Positions 42,067 through 51,362 of a stretch of DNA of 64,000 nucleotides are shown here, piece by piece. The stretch's first letter is position 1. Each line of letters opens with the position of its first letter. Origin of the DNA: Clostridium sp. 1001271st1 H5 (GTDB lineage Bacteria > Bacillota > Clostridia > Lachnospirales > Lachnospiraceae); assembly GCF_005845215.1 (NCBI RefSeq), contig NZ_SPHO01000007.1, positions 212,440 through 276,439 of the forward strand, read 5' to 3'. The notes beneath the pieces were generated by a model, which worked only from the letters and a program-made list of their open reading frames with translations, did not search any database and was not told the DNA's origin. A program made the translations under genes and the position numbers.

Positions 42067-42172
42067 TAAACGTCATTAAACGCTTACGCTTGTATAAACA
42101 AACGGTTTCTCAACATTTTATGAATTTTATTACTTCTTGTTACATATAATAATACCCTACTGGAGGTATATT

Positions 42173-42343
42173 ATGAAAAATAATATTTCATATTCCCATC
42201 TTTATGATATGCTCGGCGAAATATATACTATTTTAAAAGCACAAAATTACCCCGATGAATATTTAGAAGCCCTACAAAACTCTCAAAAGGCATTACTAAC
42301 TTTAGAATTACTAAATATATCTCGCTATACCCCCTCTGATTGA
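42173..42343 (+). CDS. Small 56-residue ORF in the island
   Basis: It has a good ribosome site (GGAGGTATATT before ATG). The product (MKNNISYSHLYDMLGEIYTI...) is predicted to be mostly helical, has no signal or membrane helix, and is not recognised. It is convergent with the GHKL-nuclease gene and overlaps its last 19 bases. It is the only plus-strand gene in the island. It could be a regulator or modulator of the cassette, or a leftover. Confidence 0.5.
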   Translation: MKNNISYSHLYDMLGEIYTILKAQNYPDEYLEALQNSQKALLTLELLNISRYTPSD

Positions 42344-44796
42344 CTAAATATTTCATTATACATTGGTTGCATATCTAATGGTATCTCACTTATTGCCTTA
42401 TGAATACGTAACTTAATAATAGTAGCACTTGCCTGTACACCGACATAATTTCCATCTACACTCACACATCCTGGAACTAAATTAACCAGCAAATTTAGCC
42501 ACTCTGTAACATTTTTAGTGGAATACTTGGTTCCTAATTTTCTATTCAATTCCCTTCTTACAACTTCTGTTACTGGAGCTTCAGTATCTGTTTTCTGTAA
42601 TTGATAGATTACATCGACTAAATCATAATATGGCGGAGTTTCAACATCCATTTTTTCTACGTTATCTATCCATTGATGAACTTCATTAGGTGAAAAGCAA
42701 TTTTCAAAAAGATCTCTGATTTTATCCAGCCCTAACTGTTTTGGGGTTACCATTAGTAACAATTTTATTAAATCTTTTGCAGTTATCATTGTCACTTGTT
42801 CTCTTTTAGACTCATTAGATATTGCACTTTCATCATCTTTAGAACCTTGATAATCAATCGCTACTTCCATGCAATAATCAGCGTGATATTTTTCTTGATG
42901 TCTTTTCAAACCAGACAGATGGGCAGTACCTGCTGCAATACTTTTTTTTGACGTGCTTTTCGCATCATATGTCAGTGAATAGCCTCTTGGGTTTCCATTA
43001 TCATCATACCCAAGAAATGCCTCTGCTTTCCCATCTGGCTCGTTATTTCCACCAATTGGGGTTACTTCAAATCCTATTGCAGTCAAAACTCTTTCAATAG
43101 CATCTTCTAATCCGCTTGGATTATCTAACGAGTCTTTTAAAAACATTGCCACTGCTGGAATTCCTTGGCGATCTGATAAAGCAAGCTGGCGTAATGTCCT
43201 ATCTCTTCTTCTAATTATTCCATTGACAATATCCTCATCTAAACCTATCTCATACAGATGTGCTTCAGTTAACACTTCAGTAATTATCATACTTTCCAGG
43301 GGAATCATATTGCTGTTTGCATCAATATAATTTGCAACATATGGATGCGCTTTGTTAATAACTAAAGTTCTATTTTTAAGATTTAACTTAGCTAATGGGG
43401 CATCTATTGTTTTAAAATCCCAAGCAATATTCTCTATTACCTGCTCTCCCGTTTCCAAATCTTTTTCATATAGATTTAATAATTCATCTTTATCTTCCTC
43501 ATCTGGCTTTTCTATTAAAATAGGATTGACTATCTGAGATGAATAATAATTTTGAACAAAATCATATATGGGTTTTTTGGACGTCAAGTAAGACGTTTGT
43601 GCCATTCTTGATGAAATTGACCTTTTTTGTTCAATTTGAATTTGTTGATCAAAATAATATTTTTTTACTTCATTATTAAATTTCTTCTTTATGTATTCCT
43701 TTAGCTGAGTAAATGGTTGTGAATCCTTTACTGCCTCTCTTGTAGACGTTAAATTATTATCTAATTCATCTGCATTTATAATTATTCTTGTTCGATTGAA
43801 CGCACCATGCGAAAATGCTTCCATTCCAAGCAATGGATCATCCAAATTTATCAATCTTTCTCTAATACTCAAAAAAATGCCATGACTCCGACCTAATTCC
43901 GATGACTTTCCCTCAACCAACGAATCTTCATACAGAACGAACTCTCCATTAATACCTGATAGGTTAGGCATATCCACAAAATATATCTGATTACCATTTT
44001 TATCTATTTCTTCCCTACATTCGACTCCTGTAATTTTCTCAGCAGTCAAATCATCCTTTCCAATTATCCACTTTTTCATAATAGGAACTTTTATTTTTGA
44101 AGACTCAATTAAAGCACCGTTAAATTCTAACTGAAATCCTGGATTTAGTGGCAATGCAGTACTTAAAATCCATTTTAATCGTCCTATTTTAATTTCCCCT
44201 GCTTTAGGTTTTAATTCGGTCATCAAAGAGACTGTCCATGATTCTTCTGCGCCTTTATCAAATAATGAAAAATTCAACATATCATTCTGAATGTAATATG
44301 ATAATAAAGTTTTTGCCTCCTCCTCACTAACCTGACGTTCTGCTATAAATAGGCTTTTATTATCTTCTTTTATCAAATTGTAATCCATTGTAGCTAATAT
44401 ATATTTATTTTCTTTCTTAGAAATATAAGTTAATTTTCTAGCCAATATATAAGTCGCTAATTTACCTATACCAAATTGTCCTATTTGTAATCTTCGGTTA
44501 TCCCTTTCATTATTATTTCTCTTAGACGATTCACCAATTTTCCATAAAGCTTTTAGTTCAGATGGCGTTAATCCTTCTCCATTATCGCAAACCCATATAT
44601 ACGCTCCCTCAACAGTCAAATCAGATGGAACATAAACCGCAACTTTACTTGCAAACGCATCATAAGAATTACATATTAATTCTTCAAACGCTTTATTGGG
44701 ACTTGAATATAAACCAGCCGAAAACAACTCAATTATCCTGTGGCTTATCGTCACTTCAATATCATCTATTTTCGTTCCTGCAGTATCTAAATTCAT
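42325..44796 (-). CDS. Hsp90/MORC-like GHKL ATPase fused to PD-(D/E)XK nuclease
   Basis: An 823-residue putative restriction effector. The N-terminal Bergerat-fold ATPase has N-box EELICNSYDA (38-47), G1 box DNGEG (71-75) and G2 box GQFGIGK (106-112). A linked S5-like domain carries NLTSTREAV (349-357), resembling the catalytic-loop Arg of Hsp90. A middle region of about 200 residues is unassigned. A nuclease-like region has NEPDG (D588) and YDAK (D611, K613), the PD-(D/E)XK pattern, and a helical tail follows. It starts 2 bp after the methyltransferase stop. GHKL-REase fusions next to methylases are known from computational surveys of MORC/MutL-like R-M systems. Cleavage specificity is unknown. 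Confidence 0.8.
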   Translation of the reverse strand: MNLDTAGTKIDDIEVTISHRIIELFSAGLYSSPNKAFEELICNSYDAFASKVAVYVPSDLTVEGAYIWVCDNGEGLTPSELKALWKIGESSKRNNNERDNRRLQIGQFGIGKLATYILARKLTYISKKENKYILATMDYNLIKEDNKSLFIAERQVSEEEAKTLLSYYIQNDMLNFSLFDKGAEESWTVSLMTELKPKAGEIKIGRLKWILSTALPLNPGFQLEFNGALIESSKIKVPIMKKWIIGKDDLTAEKITGVECREEIDKNGNQIYFVDMPNLSGINGEFVLYEDSLVEGKSSELGRSHGIFLSIRERLINLDDPLLGMEAFSHGAFNRTRIIINADELDNNLTSTREAVKDSQPFTQLKEYIKKKFNNEVKKYYFDQQIQIEQKRSISSRMAQTSYLTSKKPIYDFVQNYYSSQIVNPILIEKPDEEDKDELLNLYEKDLETGEQVIENIAWDFKTIDAPLAKLNLKNRTLVINKAHPYVANYIDANSNMIPLESMIITEVLTEAHLYEIGLDEDIVNGIIRRRDRTLRQLALSDRQGIPAVAMFLKDSLDNPSGLEDAIERVLTAIGFEVTPIGGNNEPDGKAEAFLGYDDNGNPRGYSLTYDAKSTSKKSIAAGTAHLSGLKRHQEKYHADYCMEVAIDYQGSKDDESAISNESKREQVTMITAKDLIKLLLMVTPKQLGLDKIRDLFENCFSPNEVHQWIDNVEKMDVETPPYYDLVDVIYQLQKTDTEAPVTEVVRRELNRKLGTKYSTKNVTEWLNLLVNLVPGCVSVDGNYVGVQASATIIKLRIHKAISEIPLDMQPMYNEIFSQSEGV

Positions 44797-44798
44797 TC

Positions 44799-46061
44799 CT
44801 AAAGCCTCCCACTAATAATAAATTCTTCATGATATACTTTGCGTTTTGACTTGTCTTTTGAGAACTTACCAGCTTCATCCCTATAAGGTATACAAATCCG
44901 TTTTGATATTGTTCTCTTCCCAATTTTAATATCATGGAACTTATTTTTTTCTAATACCTCTACAAGATGTCTAGAATTTTGTATCTTTACGTTTTTATAT
45001 TCTGTATCACCTACAACCAAAAAAACCATGCCTCCATCTCGTAACATGCCATAACATTTTTCTACAGCATTTTGCATATCTACATAATATCTAGCTACCG
45101 ATTTTACTTTGGACATGGGCATCCCAATATTTATTAACTGCTCGCAAATATTTTTCCCTGTATTATTCAAATTTTTCATATCCATAAAAAAAGCATCACT
45201 ATTATATACACTACCAATGGAACCCCTACGTAATGTTCTATAGTCATCTGCATAGCCAAGCCACAATGATGAAAGTTGATGCAAATCGGCATACTCATAA
45301 GATGTAACATAAGGTGGACTTGTTATTATTAAATCTACTTTAGGTAAATTTTCTTCATTTAAAAAATTTGTACATTTAATAATCGTATTCGCATTAGCAA
45401 CCTTTATTTCTTCCACTGCTTTAATAAATTTATGTAAGTGCATATCAAACTGCCCTAAAACATCTATCTCTTTTTTATTAGGATCTACTTGTGGTTTTAT
45501 AGATTTAGTCAGCCACTTTGAACAGGCTTTCAAAATAGAAGAAAAAATACATTCGAATGCCTCTCTATATTTTCCATCTGGAATTTCGCAAACAATTGCA
45601 TAATGTAATTTATACAAAACACAATACGATTTTTCATAATACCAATATTGAAGCCTCGCATTTGCTCTCAAATACAAGTCTTCTGGAAAATCCAAATTTT
45701 CTATTTTTATCTTTATTCTTTCATAATAATACAAAATTTCATCTACATTATATGTATTACTTTTGGTTCTTGCTATTAATGTAGCTACTGGATTGATATC
45801 ACATCCCCAAAAATCAAATCCATGTATCTTAGCCTCTAATGCAACTGTTCCACATCCACAAAATATGTCGGATACATTTTTAATTTTTACACCTTCATTT
45901 TGAGCGTATTCAAATGCTTTCCAAGCTATAAATGCTGGAAATTTCGCTGGATATGAATGAATTGTATGCATTATCAGCTCACTATCGTTGCTATCGTTCC
46001 AATCACTATCAATATTTACTGCTTCGTAATCGAATTCTTCTCCCACTTTGACAGGAACCAT
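44799..46061 (-). CDS. Site-specific DNA methyltransferase (N6-A or N4-C type)
   Basis: About 420 residues. The SAM-binding motif I is DIFCGCGT (70-77 counted from the upstream ATG at 46076), followed by 'GCDINPVAT'. The catalytic motif IV is TSPPY (252-256). The 'HSYPAKFPAFI' segment near residue 40 is typical of this methylase group. The ATG at 46061 is preferred because GAGGT lies eight bases upstream; 46076 has no good site. It is the first gene of the two-gene cassette and probably protects host DNA from the GHKL-nuclease. The recognition sequence and base are not predictable. Confidence 0.85.
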   Translation of the reverse strand: MVPVKVGEEFDYEAVNIDSDWNDSNDSELIMHTIHSYPAKFPAFIAWKAFEYAQNEGVKIKNVSDIFCGCGTVALEAKIHGFDFWGCDINPVATLIARTKSNTYNVDEILYYYERIKIKIENLDFPEDLYLRANARLQYWYYEKSYCVLYKLHYAIVCEIPDGKYREAFECIFSSILKACSKWLTKSIKPQVDPNKKEIDVLGQFDMHLHKFIKAVEEIKVANANTIIKCTNFLNEENLPKVDLIITSPPYVTSYEYADLHQLSSLWLGYADDYRTLRRGSIGSVYNSDAFFMDMKNLNNTGKNICEQLINIGMPMSKVKSVARYYVDMQNAVEKCYGMLRDGGMVFLVVGDTEYKNVKIQNSRHLVEVLEKNKFHDIKIGKRTISKRICIPYRDEAGKFSKDKSKRKVYHEEFIISGRL

Positions 46062-46264
46062 ATTTTTCAACCTCATTTTCTATAGCATTCAGATTTACTT
46101 CATTCTTCTTTAATGATTAAACCTCCAATAATCTTTTAATGTATTATCCCTACTTTCCAATAATTAACTTACACATTTTTCTTTTCATAATAATTTAAAC
46201 AATATATTTCTTTTATTATTTTCGATTATCGCTGGTAAATCATTTATAGTACCTCGCGATTTCA

Positions 46265-46293
46265 ATTATAACAAATACAAAAACTTTACACAA
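46265..46293 (-). promoter_or_regulatory. Promoter of the methyltransferase-ATPase operon
   Basis: TTGTGT (46288-46293), a 17-base spacer and TATAAT (46265-46270) on the minus strand. The leader to the methyltransferase is about 200 nt and AT-rich, with no gene in it. Confidence 0.6.
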
Positions 46294-46378
46294 TATATGG
46301 CCTTACTTTTAAAATAGATTATTAGTATGAAATTTTATTGAGAAGATGTCTATCTGATAATTAGTCTAATACTTTTTC

Positions 46379-46396
46379 TTTACGAATGAAGGTCAC
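46379..46396. repeat. Direct repeat, right copy (candidate attachment site)
   Basis: TTTACGAATGAAGGTCAC; one mismatch to the copy at 41418-41435, about 4.96 kb away in the same orientation. The stretch 46397-46512 contains no recognisable gene. Confidence 0.5.
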
Positions 46397-46512
46397 CTCT
46401 CCACCTAGTCCACCCGGTATTATTCCATCCATACACTCCATATAGTCCACAAAATATGGTATAAATAACACTAAGCAACGCCAACCAATAGTGGTTTGAA
46501 ACTCATTTCATA

Positions 46513-46785
46513 CTAGCTCACAAAATACTCCACCGCATTGTTGGGGAAATATTCCTTGAACTCGCTGTAGAGCTGGGCTGCCAATGTTTTGTTGTGGGCA
46601 ATAATCAGGGTAGGCTTGTTTAGGGCCTGGATGACATTGGCCATCGTGAAAGTCTTGCCGGAACCAGTGACACCAAGCAGGGTCTGGAATTGGTTGCCTT
46701 CTTTAAAGCCTTCTACAAGGGCTTCAATTGCTTGCGGCTGGTCGCCGGTGGGCTGGTATTCGGATACTAGTTCAAAATGGTCCAT
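46513..46785 (-). pseudogene. uvrB: Truncated uvrB 5' fragment
   Basis: 90 codons identical in plan to the start of uvrB, through Walker A (GVTGSGKT), '[17 protein letters not shown]' and 'NAVEYFVS', then TAG. The start at 46785 has AAAGGA upstream. The DNA resembles 41045-41312 but with many third-position differences, so it is not a recent exact duplication. The sequence past codon 90 does not match uvrB. It is most simply the displaced native 5' end. Confidence 0.88.
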
Positions 46786-46900
46786 ATGGGATTCCTTTCT
46801 CACTTTTGTTTTGAAAAACATTTCATCTTTTATCGTTACCGAAATGCTTTGTATATGTTTCACATGTTAGATACCTCTGTCTATGACACTGTCTTTTGCC

Positions 46901-46952
46901 ATTATACCAAAGTATAAAATAAAAGTACAGAGCAAAACCGAATGTTTGTTCT
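46901..46952 (-). promoter_or_regulatory. SOS-type promoter of the displaced uvrB fragment
   Basis: A LexA-like box GAAC-AAAC-ATTC (within 46939-46952, one mismatch) lies just upstream of a weak -35 TGTACT (46924-46929), a 17-base spacer and TATAAT (46901-46906). No terminator was seen between here and the methyltransferase gene in the same direction. Confidence 0.55.
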
Positions 46953-47018
46953 GTACCCTTATATTACCATCTGAAACCCTGCCTTTTCCCCTGCCTGCCC
47001 CCATAGGTTACATCATAC

Positions 47019-49565
47019 TCAGGTCATATCATCCCTAAGCGCATCCATAATATTCTCCTTCCTAATCTTTCCCGCAGCATACACAATCGTAATGAAAACA
47101 ACAAGAAATACCCCCAGCACGCTGACTGCCATGGTACCCCATGGAAATACAAAGGCAAAATCATCCAGCCGTTCCACGGTTGTCATTCCCTTGTAAATCA
47201 GCCATGAAATCAGTCCCGATATGGGAATCCCCCACATAAGCGTCCTCATACCGTAAAAAGCACATTCAAAATACATCATTTTGTTGAAATCACGGTCAGA
47301 CATTCCCACGGAGCGAAGCATGGCGAGCTCACGCCGCCGGAGCCGGATATTGGTTGATATAGTATTGAACACATTGGCAACTGCAATCAGGGATATCATA
47401 GTAACAAAAACATAGGTAAATACATCCACCACAAAGGTGGCGCTGCGAAACAGGTCAACAGCGGAGGACAGATTGAGAAGCACATAGCCGGAGGAAATTC
47501 CCTGCTCATCAATCATTGACTGCATCTGCGCCATGGACTGTGACGGTCTTTCCGACCAAAAGGTCATACCATACGTCTGCGGCTGACCCGGCAGTTCAAA
47601 CTGCGGTTTCATCTGCCACGGTATCACCGCCATAAAATGATAAGCAGGCATTGGCGCAGATGAATCCCTGGGCAGCGGGTCCAGCGGGTAGGAATCCACA
47701 AAGGTGGCCTCCATCATTTTCTCCTGTTCCCCTGAATCAGAGATAAGAGTGAAGTTCATGGTACTGTTTGTAAAACAGGTGGTATGGTCGGTTGTGTCTG
47801 CCCCCACTATCAGAACCTTGGCCTCCAATCCGCTGTACTGTGACTCATCCAGTCCAAGGCTTTTAATAAAATCATAATATACAGAATCCTCAATAAACTG
47901 TATATCCAGAGGGAATTCCAGCCGTTCCCCCAAGCTCTGCTCTCCTGAAGTCCCTTCCCCCATAGCTCTCCGGTAATCCTCCGGAAAATCCCCGGTCGCG
48001 CAGCGGCAGGCCTGATTGGACTGATAGGTACTCCTGTAAACACGGCCGGCGTTTTTCAGTCTTCCGTACAGTGAGAACATTTCCTCTTCCCCCATTTCAT
48101 GTGTATAAAAGGAAATATCGCCGTCCATTTCAACTGTGTATTCTTTTGCAAGACGTTTCAAAGTGGTTCCAAAAGCACTGCCCGATACAAGCAGCACAAC
48201 ACTCAGTGTAAGGGACAGGACAACACTGCGGTAGCGCCTTTTATTTCTCTTAAAATTCCTCAGGGCCAGGGTCCCCTCCACTCCCCAGATTCGCTGTACC
48301 AGCCCTGAGGTCTTCACTGCCCCGGATTGTATTTTTATCTCGCCTGTCTGTCGGATGCAGTCCATCACCGGAGTTGCGGCAGCCTTCCTGGCCGGAATAT
48401 AAGCTGAAATCAGCACTGTAACCAGACTGACAGCCGCTGCTGCAATAAGTGCAGGAACAGACACCGCCAGGGACAGCGGTACCGTACTGTTGATAATCGT
48501 ACTGAAATTGTCTGCAACAACAGGGAGTATCAGCCCGATACTGCCTATGCCTGCCAAAATACCAGCAGGTACGCCTGCCATACCCACACATAATCCCTCA
48601 AACAGCACCGAATTCCTCAGCTGCCTGGCCGTGGCACCCACCGATATGAGAATGCCAAACTGGTGTGTACGTTCATTGAGGGAAATGTTAAAAGAATTAT
48701 AAATCAGGAAAATAGAACCCAGCATAACAATGGCAGTCAGAATACTGCTGACAGTGTACAAAAGCGTATTAAACAGCTTATTATCCGAAGCCCCCATAAA
48801 GCGCAGCACATCATCATTGAGGACATATTCCTTTGTTTTGTCCATACCTGACGTGTAATTCCTGACATTTCGGGGATTCTTAAGGGTAACAAAAAGGCTG
48901 AAGCTGTCCTCCCGTCCCTCTGTATCTGACTTTGTAATCAGGGTATATCCCGGCGCAGCGTGTTCCTCAAATCCCGGCCGTTCACAGATACCCACAACCG
49001 TGTATGTTTCCTCAGCCGTGTTTACCAGATGTTCTCTCCCGGCTTGATAGACATCATGCTGACTGAGTATTTCCCCCTGCGACATCCGCTCTCCCACTTC
49101 CAGGGTAAGGACATCGCCAGTTGATATGCCGACTCCGGCCTTGACAGCAATGTGGGATGGAACAAGAACTTCACCGCTGTTTTCCGGCAGTCTGCCGGAT
49201 ATCAGGGTGACTGGCAGGGTTTCAAAGGTTTTATCATTGAATCCGGAAATGAACAGATACGGTTTTTCAGGGCTTTTCCCACCCTCCAGCATGGCATAGC
49301 CAAGGTTTGCAGACACAGCTGTGTCTTTTACTTCTCTGTCGCTTGTCCGCGCCTTCACAAAGGAGGAATCTGCATTTGCAAATTCCACATGCCAGCTGCC
49401 GTATTTCGCAATGGAAGCATTTGTCATATAGCTTAACAGGGAAGTGCCAAAGGTGGCGACGGCCGTAATCATGGCGGATGACAGAATCACTCCCGCAATT
49501 GTAACAAGGGTCCGTGTGCGGTTCTTTTTCATTCCCTCCAGGGCAGCTTTATTGAAGATGTTCAT
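47019..49565 (-). CDS. ABC transporter permease, FtsX/MacB-PCD family
   Basis: An 848-residue membrane protein with an N-terminal helix, a large extracellular domain, a first FtsX block near residues 270-390 ('SFNISLNERTHQFGILISVGATARQ'), a second start-like segment ('GTLALRNFKRNKRRYRSVVLSLTLSVVLL'), another large loop and a C-terminal FtsX block. The start at 49565 overlaps the ATPase stop. With the adjacent ATPase and two-component genes it resembles BceAB-type antimicrobial-peptide export or sensing modules, though the permease is larger than BceB. Confidence 0.87.
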   Translation of the reverse strand: MNIFNKAALEGMKKNRTRTLVTIAGVILSSAMITAVATFGTSLLSYMTNASIAKYGSWHVEFANADSSFVKARTSDREVKDTAVSANLGYAMLEGGKSPEKPYLFISGFNDKTFETLPVTLISGRLPENSGEVLVPSHIAVKAGVGISTGDVLTLEVGERMSQGEILSQHDVYQAGREHLVNTAEETYTVVGICERPGFEEHAAPGYTLITKSDTEGREDSFSLFVTLKNPRNVRNYTSGMDKTKEYVLNDDVLRFMGASDNKLFNTLLYTVSSILTAIVMLGSIFLIYNSFNISLNERTHQFGILISVGATARQLRNSVLFEGLCVGMAGVPAGILAGIGSIGLILPVVADNFSTIINSTVPLSLAVSVPALIAAAAVSLVTVLISAYIPARKAAATPVMDCIRQTGEIKIQSGAVKTSGLVQRIWGVEGTLALRNFKRNKRRYRSVVLSLTLSVVLLVSGSAFGTTLKRLAKEYTVEMDGDISFYTHEMGEEEMFSLYGRLKNAGRVYRSTYQSNQACRCATGDFPEDYRRAMGEGTSGEQSLGERLEFPLDIQFIEDSVYYDFIKSLGLDESQYSGLEAKVLIVGADTTDHTTCFTNSTMNFTLISDSGEQEKMMEATFVDSYPLDPLPRDSSAPMPAYHFMAVIPWQMKPQFELPGQPQTYGMTFWSERPSQSMAQMQSMIDEQGISSGYVLLNLSSAVDLFRSATFVVDVFTYVFVTMISLIAVANVFNTISTNIRLRRRELAMLRSVGMSDRDFNKMMYFECAFYGMRTLMWGIPISGLISWLIYKGMTTVERLDDFAFVFPWGTMAVSVLGVFLVVFITIVYAAGKIRKENIMDALRDDMT

Positions 49566-50250
49566 GCCTTGCCACCTGCCTCTCATCCCGTACCACCCGT
49601 CCATCGGCAATGGTAATGATACGGTCAGCCTGTAAAGCAATGTTTTCATCGTGTGTGACAAGAATCAGAGTCTGACCGTACTTTTTATTGCTCTCTCTCA
49701 GCAGTCTGATGATTTCCTGTCCATTGCGGCTGTCCAGGCTGCCTGTGGGCTCATCTGCCAGCATGACCTGCGGGGCGTTCATAAGGGCGCGGCCAATGGC
49801 CACACGCTGCTGCTGTCCGCCTGAGAGCTGGTTCGGCAGATGGTCCCTCCGCTCCTTAAGCCCCAGCAATTCCAGCAAATCATTTAACCGTTCTTCATTG
49901 ACCTTCCGTCTGTCCATTAAAATGGGAAGTGTAATGTTTTCCACCACATTCAAGGTGGGGATGAGATTGTGAAACTGGTAAATCAGCCCCACCTGCCGTC
50001 TGCGGAATATGGCTAATGTCTCACTGTTTCCCGCATATACATCCTGACCGTCCAGATACACCTTTCCCTCTGTGGGCACGTCCACTCCCCCAATGGCGTG
50101 GAGCAGGGTGGATTTCCCTGAACCGGAGGAGCCGATGATTGCAGTAAAATCACCCTTCTCAATGGTAAGGGAAACATGGTCCAGCGCAGTTACCTGGTTT
50201 TCTCCCCTGCCATAGACCTTGCATAAATTTTCAACCTTCAAGAACTCCAT
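49549..50250 (-). CDS. ABC transporter ATPase (MacB/BceA-like)
   Basis: A 233-residue ATPase: Walker [11 protein letters not shown]-loop '[16 protein letters not shown]', signature LSGGQQQRV, Walker [13 protein letters not shown]. The start at 50250 has AGGAGG nine bases upstream; an upstream extension does not. It is coupled to the permease gene by a 17-base overlap. Confidence 0.92.
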   Translation of the reverse strand: MEFLKVENLCKVYGRGENQVTALDHVSLTIEKGDFTAIIGSSGSGKSTLLHAIGGVDVPTEGKVYLDGQDVYAGNSETLAIFRRRQVGLIYQFHNLIPTLNVVENITLPILMDRRKVNEERLNDLLELLGLKERRDHLPNQLSGGQQQRVAIGRALMNAPQVMLADEPTGSLDSRNGQEIIRLLRESNKKYGQTLILVTHDENIALQADRIITIADGRVVRDERQVARHEHLQ

Positions 50251-50372
50251 TATGTAAGCCTCCTTTTCCTGTGGTCTACCCATATAATAGAACATTCCCC
50301 TTACATTCCAGTGACTTTTCAGTGACGGATTCGTCACTTTCCAATGAAAGACTTGTCATTTCTAATTTAAAA

Positions 50373-51362
50373 TCACTTAGGAAAACGAATGGAAAACACA
50401 GCACCTCCCAGCGGATGGTTTCCCGCGGCAACGGTTCCCCCCTGCCCGGTTATAATCATCTTACAAAGAGCCAGTCCAATCCCATACCCGGACCCGCTGT
50501 CCTTTTTCCCGCGGTAAAACCGTTCAAACAACCGGGATAAATCTTCCTTCTGAAAGCCCGGGCCGCTGTCATGAATGGTGATTTCCGTATACAAAAGCGT
50601 GTCCTTGCATTCAATTTCAATTATCCCGTTGTCCCCCACGCTCTCCATGCAGTTTTTAAGTATATTCCGGATTGCCTCTGAGAGCCAGCCCTGGTCCCCT
50701 CTCATCACGGCGCCTTCCGGCACATTGATTTGTACCCGGACATTGTGCAGCTCCATTGGTATCAGAAACGGGTGAAGGGCAGATGCAATGAGGCGGTCCA
50801 CCTTTACCTGTTCTCTATGGAAAACCACAATTCCTGCGTCCAAACGTGATATTTTTAATAACGAAGCAACCAGCCATTCCATCTGTATAAACAGTTCCTC
50901 TGTTTCCCGCAGCAGCGTTTTCCGCTCTTTTTCATCGGTACAGTCCTTTAGCAGCGTGAGAATCAGGTTTGCTGAAGTGAGAGGCGTCCGAAGCTGGTGG
51001 GCAATGTCGGCCATGGAATCTGCAAGGCGGCTTTTCTCCTTTTTCAGCGACTCATTTTGCTCCCGGATGCGGAGCGTCATCTTGGTAATCTCGCTATGCA
51101 GGATGGAAAGCTCACCTTCCTCTGCTTCCCCTGTAAACAGACGCTCTTCATTGTGAAGCACAAGGTCGATTTGGTCAGCCAGTTGTGCTAGTCTCCTGTA
51201 ACGGTTCCGGGTAAATACAAAAAACACCGTTCCCAGGGCAGCTGCAAAAATAAGAATCACGGTTCCCGCCGCAGGATGAATGGCAAATCCCGCCGCTGCT
51301 CCTGCAGCGGTTGCCAGTGCAAACAGAACAGCAAACAGCCGAACCTCTCTATTCCGGAACAT
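50373..51362 (-). CDS. Intramembrane-sensing histidine kinase
   Basis: A 329-residue kinase. Two helices at the N-terminus (about 8-27 and 32-50) are separated by only a handful of residues, the sign of kinases that sense through a partner transporter rather than an external domain. The H-box is 'MADIAHQLRTPLTSA', the N-box 'IRNILKNCMESV', and the G-boxes 'DSGPGF' and 'GSGYGIGLAL'. It overlaps the response-regulator gene by 14 bases. Confidence 0.9.
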   Translation of the reverse strand: MFRNREVRLFAVLFALATAAGAAAGFAIHPAAGTVILIFAAALGTVFFVFTRNRYRRLAQLADQIDLVLHNEERLFTGEAEEGELSILHSEITKMTLRIREQNESLKKEKSRLADSMADIAHQLRTPLTSANLILTLLKDCTDEKERKTLLRETEELFIQMEWLVASLLKISRLDAGIVVFHREQVKVDRLIASALHPFLIPMELHNVRVQINVPEGAVMRGDQGWLSEAIRNILKNCMESVGDNGIIEIECKDTLLYTEITIHDSGPGFQKEDLSRLFERFYRGKKDSGSGYGIGLALCKMIITGQGGTVAAGNHPLGGAVFSIRFPK

